Assembly (NCBI RefSeq): GCF_012910785.2
Contig: NZ_WTVH02000008.1
Span: 372,001-436,000 of the forward strand
Direction of reading: 5' to 3'
Source: Aromatoleum buckelii
Lineage (GTDB): Bacteria; Pseudomonadota; Gammaproteobacteria; Burkholderiales; Rhodocyclaceae
Length of the DNA: 64,000 nucleotides
Positions 41,347 to 49,526 of the stretch are shown piece by piece. Every line of letters starts with the position of its first letter. The first letter of the stretch is position 1. The notes below the pieces were generated by a model. That model did not search any database and had not been told where the DNA came from. It saw only the letters and a program-made list of their open reading frames with translations. The translations under genes were made by a program, and so were the position numbers.

Positions 41347-44195
41347 ACGCTCGGACGAACCCCGTCCGCTTCGAACTCGACGGGCGCGAAATCGATGCGC
41401 AACCCGGCGAGACGATCCTGCTCGCGGCGCGCCGCGCCGGCGTCGACATCCCGCACCTGTGCTACACCGACGGCATGCGCGCCGACGGCAACTGCCGGGC
41501 GTGCGTCGTCGAGATCGACGGCGAGCGCGTGCTCGCGCCGTCCTGTTGCCGCGCCCCGAAACCCGGCATGAAGGTGAAAGCGACGAGCGACCGCGCCCGC
41601 GCGTCGCAGCGCCTGGTGCTGGAACTCTTGCGCGCCGACGTGCCCGCCGCGGCCGAGAAGCCCGACTCCGAGCTCGCGCACTGGTGCAGTGAGCTGAGTG
41701 TGATCGGTTCGCGCTTCGCGCCACGCGCACAGCCCGTGCCCGACCGCAGCCACCCCGGCATCGCGGTCGACCTCGCCGCGTGCATCCAGTGCACGCGCTG
41801 CGTGCGCGCATGCCGCGAAGTGCAGGTCAATGACGTCATCGGGCTGGCCCGGCGCGGCGCGGATACCGCGATCGTGTTCGACTTCGACGACCCGATGGGC
41901 ACGTCCTCGTGCGTCGGGTGCGGCGAATGCGTGCAGGCCTGTCCGACCGGCGCGTTGCTGCCGGCGGCGCTGGCGGATTTCCCGGAGCAGACCGCCGGCA
42001 CGGCCATGACCGGGCCGGCCGGTCCGTTCGCAACGAAGCCGGAAGCGGTTGCGCCGGCCGTCGAGCCGGCCGCGCCCGCGGCAGAGCCCGCGATGCGCGC
42101 GATCGATTCCCTGTGCCCGTACTGCGGCGTCGGCTGCCAGATGACCTATCACGTCGCCGGCGACGGCCCGACGGCGAAAATCATTCACGTCGAAGGCCGT
42201 GACGGCCCGGCGAACGCCGCGCGGCTGTGCGTGAAAGGGCGCTACGGCTTCGGCTACCCACGCCACGCGCACCGCTTGACGACACCGCTGATCCGCAAAG
42301 CCGGCATGCCGAAATCGGTCGATCTCGACCCCGCGAACCCGCTCGGCGCGTTCCGCGAAGCGACGTGGGACGAAGCGCTCGACGTCGCTGCCGCCGGGCT
42401 CGCGCGCATCAAGGCTGCCCACGGCCCGCACGCGCTTGCCGGCTTCGGCTCGGCGAAAGGCAGCAACGAGGAAGCGTATCTGTTCCAGAAGCTCGTGCGC
42501 GTGGGCTTCGGCACGCACAACGTCGACCACTGCACGCGGCTGTGCCACGCGTCGTCGGTCGCCGCGCTGCTCGAAGGCATCGGCTCGGGCGCAGTGTCGA
42601 ACCCAGTGCGCGATGTCGAATTCGCCGACGTCATCGTCGTCATCGGCGCGAACCCGGCGTCGAACCACCCGGTCGCGGCGTCGTTCATGAAGAACGCGGT
42701 CGAGCGGGGCGCGAAACTCGTCCTGATGGACCCGCGCGAAACCCCGCTCGCGCGCCACGCGTATCGTTACCTGCAGTTCCGCCCGGACGCCGACGTGACG
42801 CTGCTCCTGTCGCTCGCGTGCGTGATCATCGAAGAAGGGCTCACCGATGAAGCGTTCATCGCGGCGCGCACGAGCGGCTTCGACGCGTTCCGCGCCGCGG
42901 CACTCGCATACCCGCCCGAGCGCGTCGAAGCGATCACCGGCATTGCCGCCGAGACCGTGCGCGAAGTCGCGCGCCTCTACGCGCGCGGCCCGAACAGCAT
43001 GATCTTCTGGGGCATGGGCATCTCGCAGCATATCCACGGCACCGACAATTCGCGCTGCCTGATCGCGCTCGCGCTGATGACCGGCCAGATCGGGCGGCGC
43101 GGCACCGGGCTGCATCCGCTGCGCGGCCAGAACAACGTGCAGGGTGCCTCCGACGCCGGCCTGATCCCGATGATGTTCCCGGACTATCAGCACGTCGCCG
43201 ATCCGGCGATCCGCGCGCAGTTCGAGGCGCTGTGGGAGACGCCTTTGTCCGACGTGCCGGGCCTCACCGTCGTCGAGATCATGGACGCCGCGCTCGCGGG
43301 CGATATCCGAGGCATGTATATCGAAGGCGAGAACCCGGCGATGTCCGACCCCGACCTCGCGCACGCGCGCGCCGCGCTCGCCGGGCTCGAGCACCTCGTC
43401 GTGCAGGACCTGTTCCTCACCGAGACGGCGATGCTCGCCGACGTGATCCTGCCGGCGTCGAGCCTGATGGAAAAGACCGGCAGCTTCACGAACACCGACC
43501 GCCTCGTGCAGCTCACGCGCCCGGTGCTGCCGCTGCCCGGCGACGCGCGCCCCGATTGGTGGATCATCCAGCAGGTCGCGCAGCGCCTCGGCCTCGCGTG
43601 GGACTACGACGGCCCGCACGAGATCTTCGACGAACTGCGCCGCGCATTGCCGAGCTACGCCGGCATCACGTGGGCTGCGCTCGAAGCCGAAGGGGCGGTC
43701 GTCGCGCCGAAGTTCGCTGTGGACGAGCCGTCGCAGCCGGTGCTGTTCGAGACCGATTTCCCCACTTCGAGCGGTCACGCGCGCTTCGTCGCGGTCGGCC
43801 CGCTGCCGGCGGCCGAACTGCCCGACGCCGATTACCCGATGGTGCTGACGACCGGGCGCGTGCTCGAGCACTGGCATACCGGTTCGATGACGCGCCGCGC
43901 CGATGTCCTCGACGCGCTCGAGCCGCTGCCGTGGTGCTCGGTGCATCCGGACGACCTCGCCGCGCAGGCGCTCGAGTCCGGCGCGCGCGTCCGCGTCGAG
44001 ACGCGGCGCGGCGCGATCGTGCTCGAAGCGCGCGCCGACGAAGCGGTGCAGCGCGGCTCGGTGTTCATGCCGTTCTGCTACGTCGAAGCGGCGGCGAACC
44101 TGCTGACGCAGCCGGCGCTCGACCCGTTCGGCAAGATCCCGGAGTTCAAGTACTGCGCGGTGAAGTTGAGCGCCGCAAGCCGGGCGCAAGCGTGA
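41343..44195 (+). CDS. Formate dehydrogenase alpha subunit, Mo-bisMGD type
   Basis: A 950-residue catalytic subunit. The N-terminus is NuoG-like, with a [2Fe-2S] (CYTDGMRADGNCRAC), then ferredoxin clusters (CIQCTRCVRAC, CVGCGECVQACP). After an Ala/Pro/Glu linker (about 225-255) comes the molybdopterin oxidoreductase domain, with CPYCGVGC and the metal ligand Cys in RLCHASS (a Cys enzyme, not selenocysteine). It should oxidise formate to CO2 and pass electrons to NAD+ through the fused partner, with which its ATG overlaps. Formate is the BoxC by-product. No fdsC/fdsD maturation genes follow, and the modABC molybdate genes lie 14 kb away. Confidence 0.87.
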   Translation: MNARTNPVRFELDGREIDAQPGETILLAARRAGVDIPHLCYTDGMRADGNCRACVVEIDGERVLAPSCCRAPKPGMKVKATSDRARASQRLVLELLRADVPAAAEKPDSELAHWCSELSVIGSRFAPRAQPVPDRSHPGIAVDLAACIQCTRCVRACREVQVNDVIGLARRGADTAIVFDFDDPMGTSSCVGCGECVQACPTGALLPAALADFPEQTAGTAMTGPAGPFATKPEAVAPAVEPAAPAAEPAMRAIDSLCPYCGVGCQMTYHVAGDGPTAKIIHVEGRDGPANAARLCVKGRYGFGYPRHAHRLTTPLIRKAGMPKSVDLDPANPLGAFREATWDEALDVAAAGLARIKAAHGPHALAGFGSAKGSNEEAYLFQKLVRVGFGTHNVDHCTRLCHASSVAALLEGIGSGAVSNPVRDVEFADVIVVIGANPASNHPVAASFMKNAVERGAKLVLMDPRETPLARHAYRYLQFRPDADVTLLLSLACVIIEEGLTDEAFIAARTSGFDAFRAAALAYPPERVEAITGIAAETVREVARLYARGPNSMIFWGMGISQHIHGTDNSRCLIALALMTGQIGRRGTGLHPLRGQNNVQGASDAGLIPMMFPDYQHVADPAIRAQFEALWETPLSDVPGLTVVEIMDAALAGDIRGMYIEGENPAMSDPDLAHARAALAGLEHLVVQDLFLTETAMLADVILPASSLMEKTGSFTNTDRLVQLTRPVLPLPGDARPDWWIIQQVAQRLGLAWDYDGPHEIFDELRRALPSYAGITWAALEAEGAVVAPKFAVDEPSQPVLFETDFPTSSGHARFVAVGPLPAAELPDADYPMVLTTGRVLEHWHTGSMTRRADVLDALEPLPWCSVHPDDLAAQALESGARVRVETRRGAIVLEARADEAVQRGSVFMPFCYVEAAANLLTQPALDPFGKIPEFKYCAVKLSAASRAQA

Positions 44196-44292
44196 TGCAC
44201 GAGGATGGCCGCGGCGCGGCGGCGGCTATCCTCCGGTATTTCGTGCGATCATGCGCGCTCCCGTCCGCAGCCGAAGCATTTCCGTCCCCGCA

Positions 44293-44838
44293 ATGACTAC
44301 CGAAACCCGTTCCGAAGCGCAGCTCGACGAGCAAGCCCCTGAAGTCGCAGCCCAGACCGCCGAAGCGCAGACCGCCGAAGCGACTACAGCTGAAGCGACC
44401 GCAGAAGCGCCGCCCGCGGCGAAGCGCCCGCACCTCGACGCGCGCGGCCTGTTGCTGAAGCTGCAGGAAGCCTCGCCGACTTTCCGCGACGTCAAGCCGC
44501 TCGCGCTGCGCATCGACAAGGCCATCGCCGCCCGCTTCCCCGACCTCGACCGCAAGGTGATCCGCAGCGCGATGCGCCTGCACACCGCTTCGACGCGCTA
44601 CCTGAAAGTCATGGAAAAGGCGACGGCGCGCTTCGACCTCGACGGCAAGCCGGAAGGCGAAGTCACCGAAGAGCAGCGCGCGCACGCGAAGCAGACGCTC
44701 AAGGAACGCTTCGCCGAGTCCGCGAAGCGCAAGAAAGACGCGCTCGAAGCCGAAAAGGCGAAGCGCGACGCCGAGGAAGCCGAACGCCGCAAGGCCGAGA
44801 AGCTGCAGCAGCTGCTTGGGAAGTTCTCGAAAGGCTGA
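44293..44838 (+). CDS. proQ: ProQ/FinO domain RNA chaperone
   Basis: A 181-residue RNA-binding protein. Residues 1-45 are a low-complexity Ala/Glu/Thr tract with repeated TAEA units. The ProQ/FinO domain follows (about 50-135), with LLLKLQEASPTFRDVKPLALRI and MRLHTASTRYLKVM. The C-terminal tail is a charged helix rich in Lys, Glu and Ala. ProQ proteins bind small RNAs and mRNA 3' ends. It starts 97 bp after the formate dehydrogenase and may have its own promoter. It is convergent with the helicase gene, with only 42 bp between the two stops. Confidence 0.85.
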   Translation: MTTETRSEAQLDEQAPEVAAQTAEAQTAEATTAEATAEAPPAAKRPHLDARGLLLKLQEASPTFRDVKPLALRIDKAIAARFPDLDRKVIRSAMRLHTASTRYLKVMEKATARFDLDGKPEGEVTEEQRAHAKQTLKERFAESAKRKKDALEAEKAKRDAEEAERRKAEKLQQLLGKFSKG

Positions 44839-44880
44839 AGGCGCTCGCGTCGCGGACGTGTTCGCGCCGGCGGTCGCGCC

Positions 44881-46524
44881 TTAACGCCCGTCCGGCGGCT
44901 GCGCAAGCAGCTGCGCCGCCCTTTCCGACGCGACCAGGATCAGCTTCATGCTCGCTCGCGTCGCGCCGACGAAGAGCTTGCGCACCGTCAGCTCGTCGAG
45001 CGCGTCGAAGTCGATCTCGGTGAAGATCACGCACGGCGCTGCTTGGCCCTTGAAGCGGTACACCGAGTCGATCAGGAAGTCGCCGTCCGAGTAGATCGGG
45101 TTGCCGAGCAGGTCGTAGCTGCCGGTGAAAGCTTTCAGCCGGTGTGCGCCGAGCCGCTCGTATGGCGTGAACAGCGAGTGCTCGCGGCCGCGGAACGTGA
45201 TCGTCGCGATCATGTTGCGGCGAAAGCCGAGGCCGAGCGCACGTGTCATCGCGCGCTTGGTCTGCTCGACAAGCGCGGTTTCATCTTTCCACGTCAGGAT
45301 CTCGACTCCCGAGCCGCTGAGCGGGCTCGCGGCTTCGAGCGCGCGCGGCAGCGGCAGCGCGCGGTTCAGCATGTCGATGATGTCGGACGGGCTGCGGTAA
45401 TTGCGCTCGCTCGTGATGCGCACCCATCCGGGCAGCGCGACTTCGGTCCGGCCGTAGAGGTTCTGCAGCGGATCCTCGAGCCACCACGCGCGCCCTCCGG
45501 GGCGCAGCAGGCGCAGCAGCGCGTCGCGCCACGCATCGCGGAAGTCCTGGCCTTCGTCGACGATCAACTCGTCGAAACGCCAGTCCTCCCCGGGCTCGAG
45601 TTCGCGGAACGCCTGTTCGAGGCGCTCGAACGCATCCGGCTGCGAGAAGTCCGGCACTTTCCCGTGCGCGCGCAGCACGCGGTCGCACAGCTGATGGTAA
45701 GTCGCGACGACACCGCCGGACGGCGCGATCAGCGCGATGTGGTCGGCGAGCGGACGGTTGTAGCAGACGTACAGCGGTCGGCGCCCGGCTTCGAGCGCGT
45801 AGCGGAACACCGCCATCGCGAGCTGTGTCTTGCCGCTGCCGGCGGTACCGGTTACGCGCAGCCGGAACGGTTCCATGTCGATGCGCCGTGCCCATTCGGC
45901 GAGGCCGCCGGCGAGGCGCGTGTACAGCGCTTCGGCTCGGCCGACGAACGCGTTGACGTCCGGCACGAGTTCGAGCTGGTCCGCGAGGAAACGGTGGATG
46001 TTGTCGAGCACGACGCGGTCGCGCGGCCCTTCGCGCAACAGGCTCCGCACGATCGAGGCGAGATGTTCGCGGCGCCCGGCGTCGACGATCCGCGCCGGAT
46101 CGACGCCGGCGCTGCCGGGCTGGCGGACGGTGTAGTCGGGGCAAAACAGCAGCGTGTCGACGTCCGCCCGGTGGCCGTCGAGGAAAGCGGCGAGCCGTTC
46201 GCGCAGTCGTCCGGCGCTGCGCGCCATGCCGACGCCGACGTGGCTCTTTTCCTTCGCGTAAGTTCTGACGAGGCCTTGCGGCGTCTCGTCGAGGAAGCCG
46301 GATTTCTGCTCGATCAGCAGCAGCCGGCCGGTCGGTCCGACGACGACGAAGTCGATTTCGCCGAACAGCGCATGTTCGCGCTCGACGCGCGTCCAGTGCA
46401 CGCCGTGATAGACCGCGTAGTCGTCCGGCAGGCCGGCGGCGAGCGTTGCGAGCGTGTCGAGTTCGCGCGCGAGCCTGCCGCTCGCCGGCATCTGCCGCCA
46501 GCCTTCCGGGTAAATGCGCGCCAT
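44881..46524 (-). CDS. NERD-domain / SF1 helicase fusion
   Basis: A 547-residue protein with an N-terminal nuclease-related (NERD) domain and a C-terminal UvrD-like superfamily 1 helicase. The NERD part keeps the PD-(D/E)xK-like set (GEIDFVVVGP then LLLIEQKSGF). The helicase part has Walker A GTAGSGKTQLAM, Walker B ELIVDEGQDF, VYRFKGQAAPCVIF and the end motif VGATRASMKL. It is shorter than true UvrD/RecB helicases. It could process damaged or foreign DNA. It follows three hsp20 genes by 63 bp on the same strand, which suggests stress-linked expression. Confidence 0.8.
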   Translation of the reverse strand: MARIYPEGWRQMPASGRLARELDTLATLAAGLPDDYAVYHGVHWTRVEREHALFGEIDFVVVGPTGRLLLIEQKSGFLDETPQGLVRTYAKEKSHVGVGMARSAGRLRERLAAFLDGHRADVDTLLFCPDYTVRQPGSAGVDPARIVDAGRREHLASIVRSLLREGPRDRVVLDNIHRFLADQLELVPDVNAFVGRAEALYTRLAGGLAEWARRIDMEPFRLRVTGTAGSGKTQLAMAVFRYALEAGRRPLYVCYNRPLADHIALIAPSGGVVATYHQLCDRVLRAHGKVPDFSQPDAFERLEQAFRELEPGEDWRFDELIVDEGQDFRDAWRDALLRLLRPGGRAWWLEDPLQNLYGRTEVALPGWVRITSERNYRSPSDIIDMLNRALPLPRALEAASPLSGSGVEILTWKDETALVEQTKRAMTRALGLGFRRNMIATITFRGREHSLFTPYERLGAHRLKAFTGSYDLLGNPIYSDGDFLIDSVYRFKGQAAPCVIFTEIDFDALDELTVRKLFVGATRASMKLILVASERAAQLLAQPPDGR

Positions 46525-46587
46525 GCGCTCGATCCGTCGCGTGTCCGGCAGCGGACATCGTACTCCCGCCCGCCGCCCCCGTGCGCG

Positions 46588-47106
46588 TCAGCCGCTCCCG
46601 ATCTCGATGCGCCGCGTTTTCGCGCGCGCGGCCTTCGGCAGCTCGATCCTGAGCACCCCGTTGCGGTACGTGGCTTTCGCGCCATCGGTCTCGACCGGCG
46701 ACGGCAGCGGGATCGCGCGGTGGAAGCTGCCGTATGCGCACTGGCGCACGCGGTAGCGGCCTTCGGTCGCCTCGCGCTCGTAGCGCTTTTCGCCCCGAAC
46801 GACGAGCACGTCGCTGCGCACTTCGAGGTCGAAGTCGTCCTTCTCGAGGCCGGGCGCTTCGACGCGCACGACGAGCTTGTCGTCGTCCTCGAAAACGTCA
46901 CCGGCGAGCAGCGCCCACGTCGCGGCCGGGAATTGCGCAGATTCCGGGGCGGATTCTGGGGCACGCGCGTCGGCCGCGGATGCGGGTTTTCCGGGGCCGA
47001 AATGCGTCAGCGCGCCGGCTGCGCGATCGCGCAGCTGCCGCCATCCGTCGGCGACCGACTGCCATGCCTCCTCGAGACCGTGCTTGAACTCGGCCATCCT
47101 GTTCAT
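46588..47106 (-). CDS. Small heat-shock protein, Hsp20 family (third of three)
   Basis: A 172-residue alpha-crystallin-domain chaperone holding unfolded proteins in a refoldable state. The crystallin domain spans about 65-165 (DKLVVRVEAPGLEKDDFD, YGSFHRAIPLP, NGVLRIELPKA). Compared with its two neighbours it has a longer, Ala-rich N-terminus (about 65 residues) with a segment like phasins and granule-associated proteins. AGGAGGTG precedes the ATG. It differs in sequence from the other two, so this is an old triplication rather than a recent duplication. Confidence 0.85.
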   Translation of the reverse strand: MNRMAEFKHGLEEAWQSVADGWRQLRDRAAGALTHFGPGKPASAADARAPESAPESAQFPAATWALLAGDVFEDDDKLVVRVEAPGLEKDDFDLEVRSDVLVVRGEKRYEREATEGRYRVRQCAYGSFHRAIPLPSPVETDGAKATYRNGVLRIELPKAARAKTRRIEIGSG

Positions 47107-47140
47107 CGTGACACCTCCTGTCGATCCTCGCGGCCCGCGC

Positions 47141-47518
47141 TCAGGCGATCTTGACCTCGATCTTGCGCGGCTGCGCGTGCGCGTGCTTCGGGATGCGCAG
47201 CGTCAGCACCCCATCCTTGAACTGCGCGTTGACCTTGTCCGTGTCGAGCTCCGAACTCATCGTGAAGGCGCGGCGGTAGCGCGGCAGGCGCAGCTCGGCA
47301 TAGACCGCCTCCATGTTCGCGGGCGTCTCGGGCGAAATCTCGCCTTCGAGCTGCAGCGTGTCGCCTTCGACGCGCAGCGTCAGCTTGTCCTTCGCGACCC
47401 CGGGCAGGTCGGCGAGCAGCGTGATGCCGGTGCCGTCCTCGAAGACGTCGACGCGTGGCAGCAGCGCGGGCGTGTCGCTCTGGCGTTCGGTTTTCGTGAC
47501 TTCCTGCTTGTCGTTCAT
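47141..47518 (-). CDS. Small heat-shock protein, Hsp20 family (second of three)
   Basis: A 125-residue Hsp20 with almost only the alpha-crystallin domain: GITLLADLPGVAKDKL, then RYRRAFTMSSELD and KDGVLTLRIPKH. The short N-terminus and absent I-x-I tail suggest that it assembles with the neighbouring subunits rather than forming large oligomers alone. A GGAGG site lies before the ATG. It lies 27 bp after the first and 34 bp before the third hsp20 gene, forming one operon. Confidence 0.87.
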   Translation of the reverse strand: MNDKQEVTKTERQSDTPALLPRVDVFEDGTGITLLADLPGVAKDKLTLRVEGDTLQLEGEISPETPANMEAVYAELRLPRYRRAFTMSSELDTDKVNAQFKDGVLTLRIPKHAHAQPRKIEVKIA

Positions 47519-47545
47519 CTCAATGTCCTCCGTCCGTTCGATCGT

Positions 47546-47998
47546 TTACTTGATCTCGACGCGCTTCGGCTGCGCCGATTCGCGTCGCGAAACCGAGATG
47601 TGCAGCACGCCGTCGCGATAGTTCGCGGTGACGCGGTCCGGGTCGATGTCCTCGGGCAGGCTCACGGTGCGCCGGAAGCGTCCGGAGAAGCGCTCGGACG
47701 CATAGACCGCCTGGCCCTCGTCGCCCGAAGGCAGCGCGCTCGGGCGCTCGCCCGACAGCGTCAGCACGCCGCGGTCGATCTGCACGTCGAGCTTCGACGG
47801 GTCGAGGCCGGGCGCGAACGCGTAAATCTCGACCGACGCCGGCGTGCTGCCGACGTTGATCGAAGGAAATGTGCCGCTCGCAACCGCTCGGATGCTGCTC
47901 GGCTGGCCGACTGCACCGAATGACTGCTGCAATTCGCGCTGCAGGCGCTCGAAATCGGCGAACAGCCCGCCCGGGAAGTTCAGAAGCGATTCATACAT
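47546..47998 (-). CDS. Small heat-shock protein, Hsp20 family (first of three)
   Basis: A 150-residue Hsp20. The N-terminus FADFERLQRELQQSFG is a typical oligomerising segment, and the crystallin domain has VEIYAFAPGLDPSKLDV, RFRRTVSLPEDIDPD and YRDGVLHISVSR. The ATG at 47998 has a near-perfect AAGGAGGT upstream; the longer frame upstream is non-conserved. It is the promoter-proximal gene of the hsp20-hsp20-hsp20-helicase unit, divergent from cbpA. Confidence 0.9.
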   Translation of the reverse strand: MYESLLNFPGGLFADFERLQRELQQSFGAVGQPSSIRAVASGTFPSINVGSTPASVEIYAFAPGLDPSKLDVQIDRGVLTLSGERPSALPSGDEGQAVYASERFSGRFRRTVSLPEDIDPDRVTANYRDGVLHISVSRRESAQPKRVEIK

Positions 47999-48088
47999 GG
48001 CAACCTCCTTGATCCATCCAGGTTCAACTCGGCGCGGATTCTGCGATCCGCCGCAACCGGGCGGCGCCTCCGTCGCCCTGTACTCCCC

Positions 48089-48116
48089 ATATGTGTTCGG
48101 AGCGACGGAGTTCAAG
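48089..48116 (-). promoter_or_regulatory. Possible sigma-32 heat-shock promoter of the hsp20 unit
   Basis: Reverse strand: CTTGAA (48111-48116), a 14-bp spacer and ACACATAT (48089-48096), two mismatches to CCCCATNT. A second CTTGAA lies 12 bp upstream. The forward strand carries a perfect CCCCATAT (48085-48092) in the same place but no good -35. The leader to the first hsp20 ATG would be about 80 bases. Confidence 0.45.
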
Positions 48117-48204
48117 AGCCTTTTCAAGCCGTGCCGGTACCCCTATCTTGTAGTCAATATGCGGGGCGATTGCCACGCAGAAAATGATCCGGAGAGCGGA
48201 ACGC

Positions 48205-49155
48205 ATGGAATTCAGGGACTACTACCAGGTGCTCGGCGTCGATCGCAGCGCGTCCGCCGACGAGATCAAGCGCGCGTATCGCAAGCTCGCACGCAAGTAC
48301 CACCCGGACGTCAACAAGGCGGCAGACGCCGAGCAGCGCATGAAGGAAGTCAACGAGGCGAACGCGGTGCTGTCCGACCCGGAAAAGCGGGCGGCGTACG
48401 ACCAGCTCGGCCGCGGCTTCCGAGCCGGCCAGGATTTCCGGCCGCCGCCGGACTGGGATGCCGGCTTCGAGTTCACGCGTGGCGGGCGGGGAGGCGACGC
48501 GGGCGACTTCAGCGATTTCTTCTCGAGCCTGTTCGGCCAGATGGGGCACGGCGGCCGCGGCGCGCAGTTCCACTCGCGCGGCTTCCACGCACGCGGCGAG
48601 GACCATCATGCGAAAGTCGTCATCGACCTCGACGACGCGTTCCACGGCGCGACGCGCGAGATCCGCCTGCGGGCGCCCGAACTCGACCCGCAGGGGCATG
48701 TCACGACGCGAGAACGCACGCTGCAGGTGCGCATTCCGAAAGGCGTGCGCGACGGCCAGCAGATCCGGCTCGCCGGACAGGGACGGCCGGGCGCCGGGGG
48801 CGGTCCGGCGGGCGATCTGTTCCTCGAAGTCCATTTTCGCCCGCACCCGCGTTACCGCGTCGACGGCCGCGACGTCTTCGAGACGGTGCCGGTCGCGCCG
48901 TGGGAGGCGGCGCTCGGCGCGTCGGTGGACGTGCCGACGCCAGCCGGCAGGGTTTCGGTGCGGATTCCGCCCGGGTCGCAGAACGGTCGCAAGCTGCGGC
49001 TGAAAGGGCGCGGCATTCCGGGGACCGAGTCCGGTGACCTGTACCTCGTCCTCGACATCGTGCTGCCCCCGGCCGACACCGACGCGGCGCGGCAGCTCTA
49101 CGAGCGGATGGCGCGCGAGCTCGCGTTCAATCCGCGCCAGGGTCTCGGAGGCTGA
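48205..49155 (+). CDS. cbpA: Curved-DNA-binding J-domain protein CbpA
   Basis: A 316-residue DnaJ-class co-chaperone. The J domain (1-70) has the HPD motif in KYHPDVNK. A Gly/Phe-rich linker (about 70-125) and two C-terminal substrate-binding subdomains follow ([34 protein letters not shown]), with no zinc-finger domain, so it is CbpA rather than DnaJ. CbpA works with DnaK and also binds curved DNA. The ATG at 48205 is chosen by homology. Its usual modulator CbpM would be encoded next, but that gene is damaged here. Confidence 0.92.
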   Translation: MEFRDYYQVLGVDRSASADEIKRAYRKLARKYHPDVNKAADAEQRMKEVNEANAVLSDPEKRAAYDQLGRGFRAGQDFRPPPDWDAGFEFTRGGRGGDAGDFSDFFSSLFGQMGHGGRGAQFHSRGFHARGEDHHAKVVIDLDDAFHGATREIRLRAPELDPQGHVTTRERTLQVRIPKGVRDGQQIRLAGQGRPGAGGGPAGDLFLEVHFRPHPRYRVDGRDVFETVPVAPWEAALGASVDVPTPAGRVSVRIPPGSQNGRKLRLKGRGIPGTESGDLYLVLDIVLPPADTDAARQLYERMARELAFNPRQGLGG

Positions 49156-49366
49156 GCGCGGCGCCGGCAGAGCGTCCCCCCATCGGCCTGCTGCTCGACG
49201 GGGCAGTGCTGACGCTCGACGAACTCGCGCACGCGTGCGGCGCGTACGCGAGCTCGAACGTGCCTTCGATGCCGACCCCGAACTCGCCGCAATCGTCGCC
49301 GACCTCGTCGACGAAGTCGAACAGCTGCGCGCGCGGCTGCGCCGGGCAGGCCTGCCGGCGGATTGA
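49152..49366 (+). pseudogene. cbpM: Remnant of chaperone modulator gene cbpM
   Basis: Two CbpM-like pieces sit in different frames. The first, from the cbpA stop, reads PPIGLLLDGAVLTLDELAHACG, like a CbpM N-terminus. The second, in another frame, reads VRELERAFDADPELAAIVAD and continues EVEQLRARLRRAGL to a TGA, like a CbpM C-terminus. Between them, at about 49240, some 30-40 codons of the normal ~100-residue protein are missing and the frame changes. No normal start codon is in place (CTG at 49152 overlaps the cbpA stop). The parsimonious reading is an internal deletion that also shifted the frame. Confidence 0.7.
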
Positions 49367-49526
49367 GCCCGGCTTCCGAACGGGCGGAGGTCGCGCAACC
49401 CGACGACCGAGGCTCGGGTCGCCTGCTTGCGTGCCCGCTCGGCGGAGGGCTTGGCGGGCACCGGCGCGACGCCGCGGCTGCGCGGAGCGGGTAACATGAC
49501 GCCCTGATCCGCCACGCCCCGTGCCG

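Noticed and set aside
40944-44189. A 1081-codon open frame opposite the formate dehydrogenase genes
   Set aside because: No domain, extreme Arg/Ala/Val content, and overlap with two subunits that carry all expected cofactor motifs.
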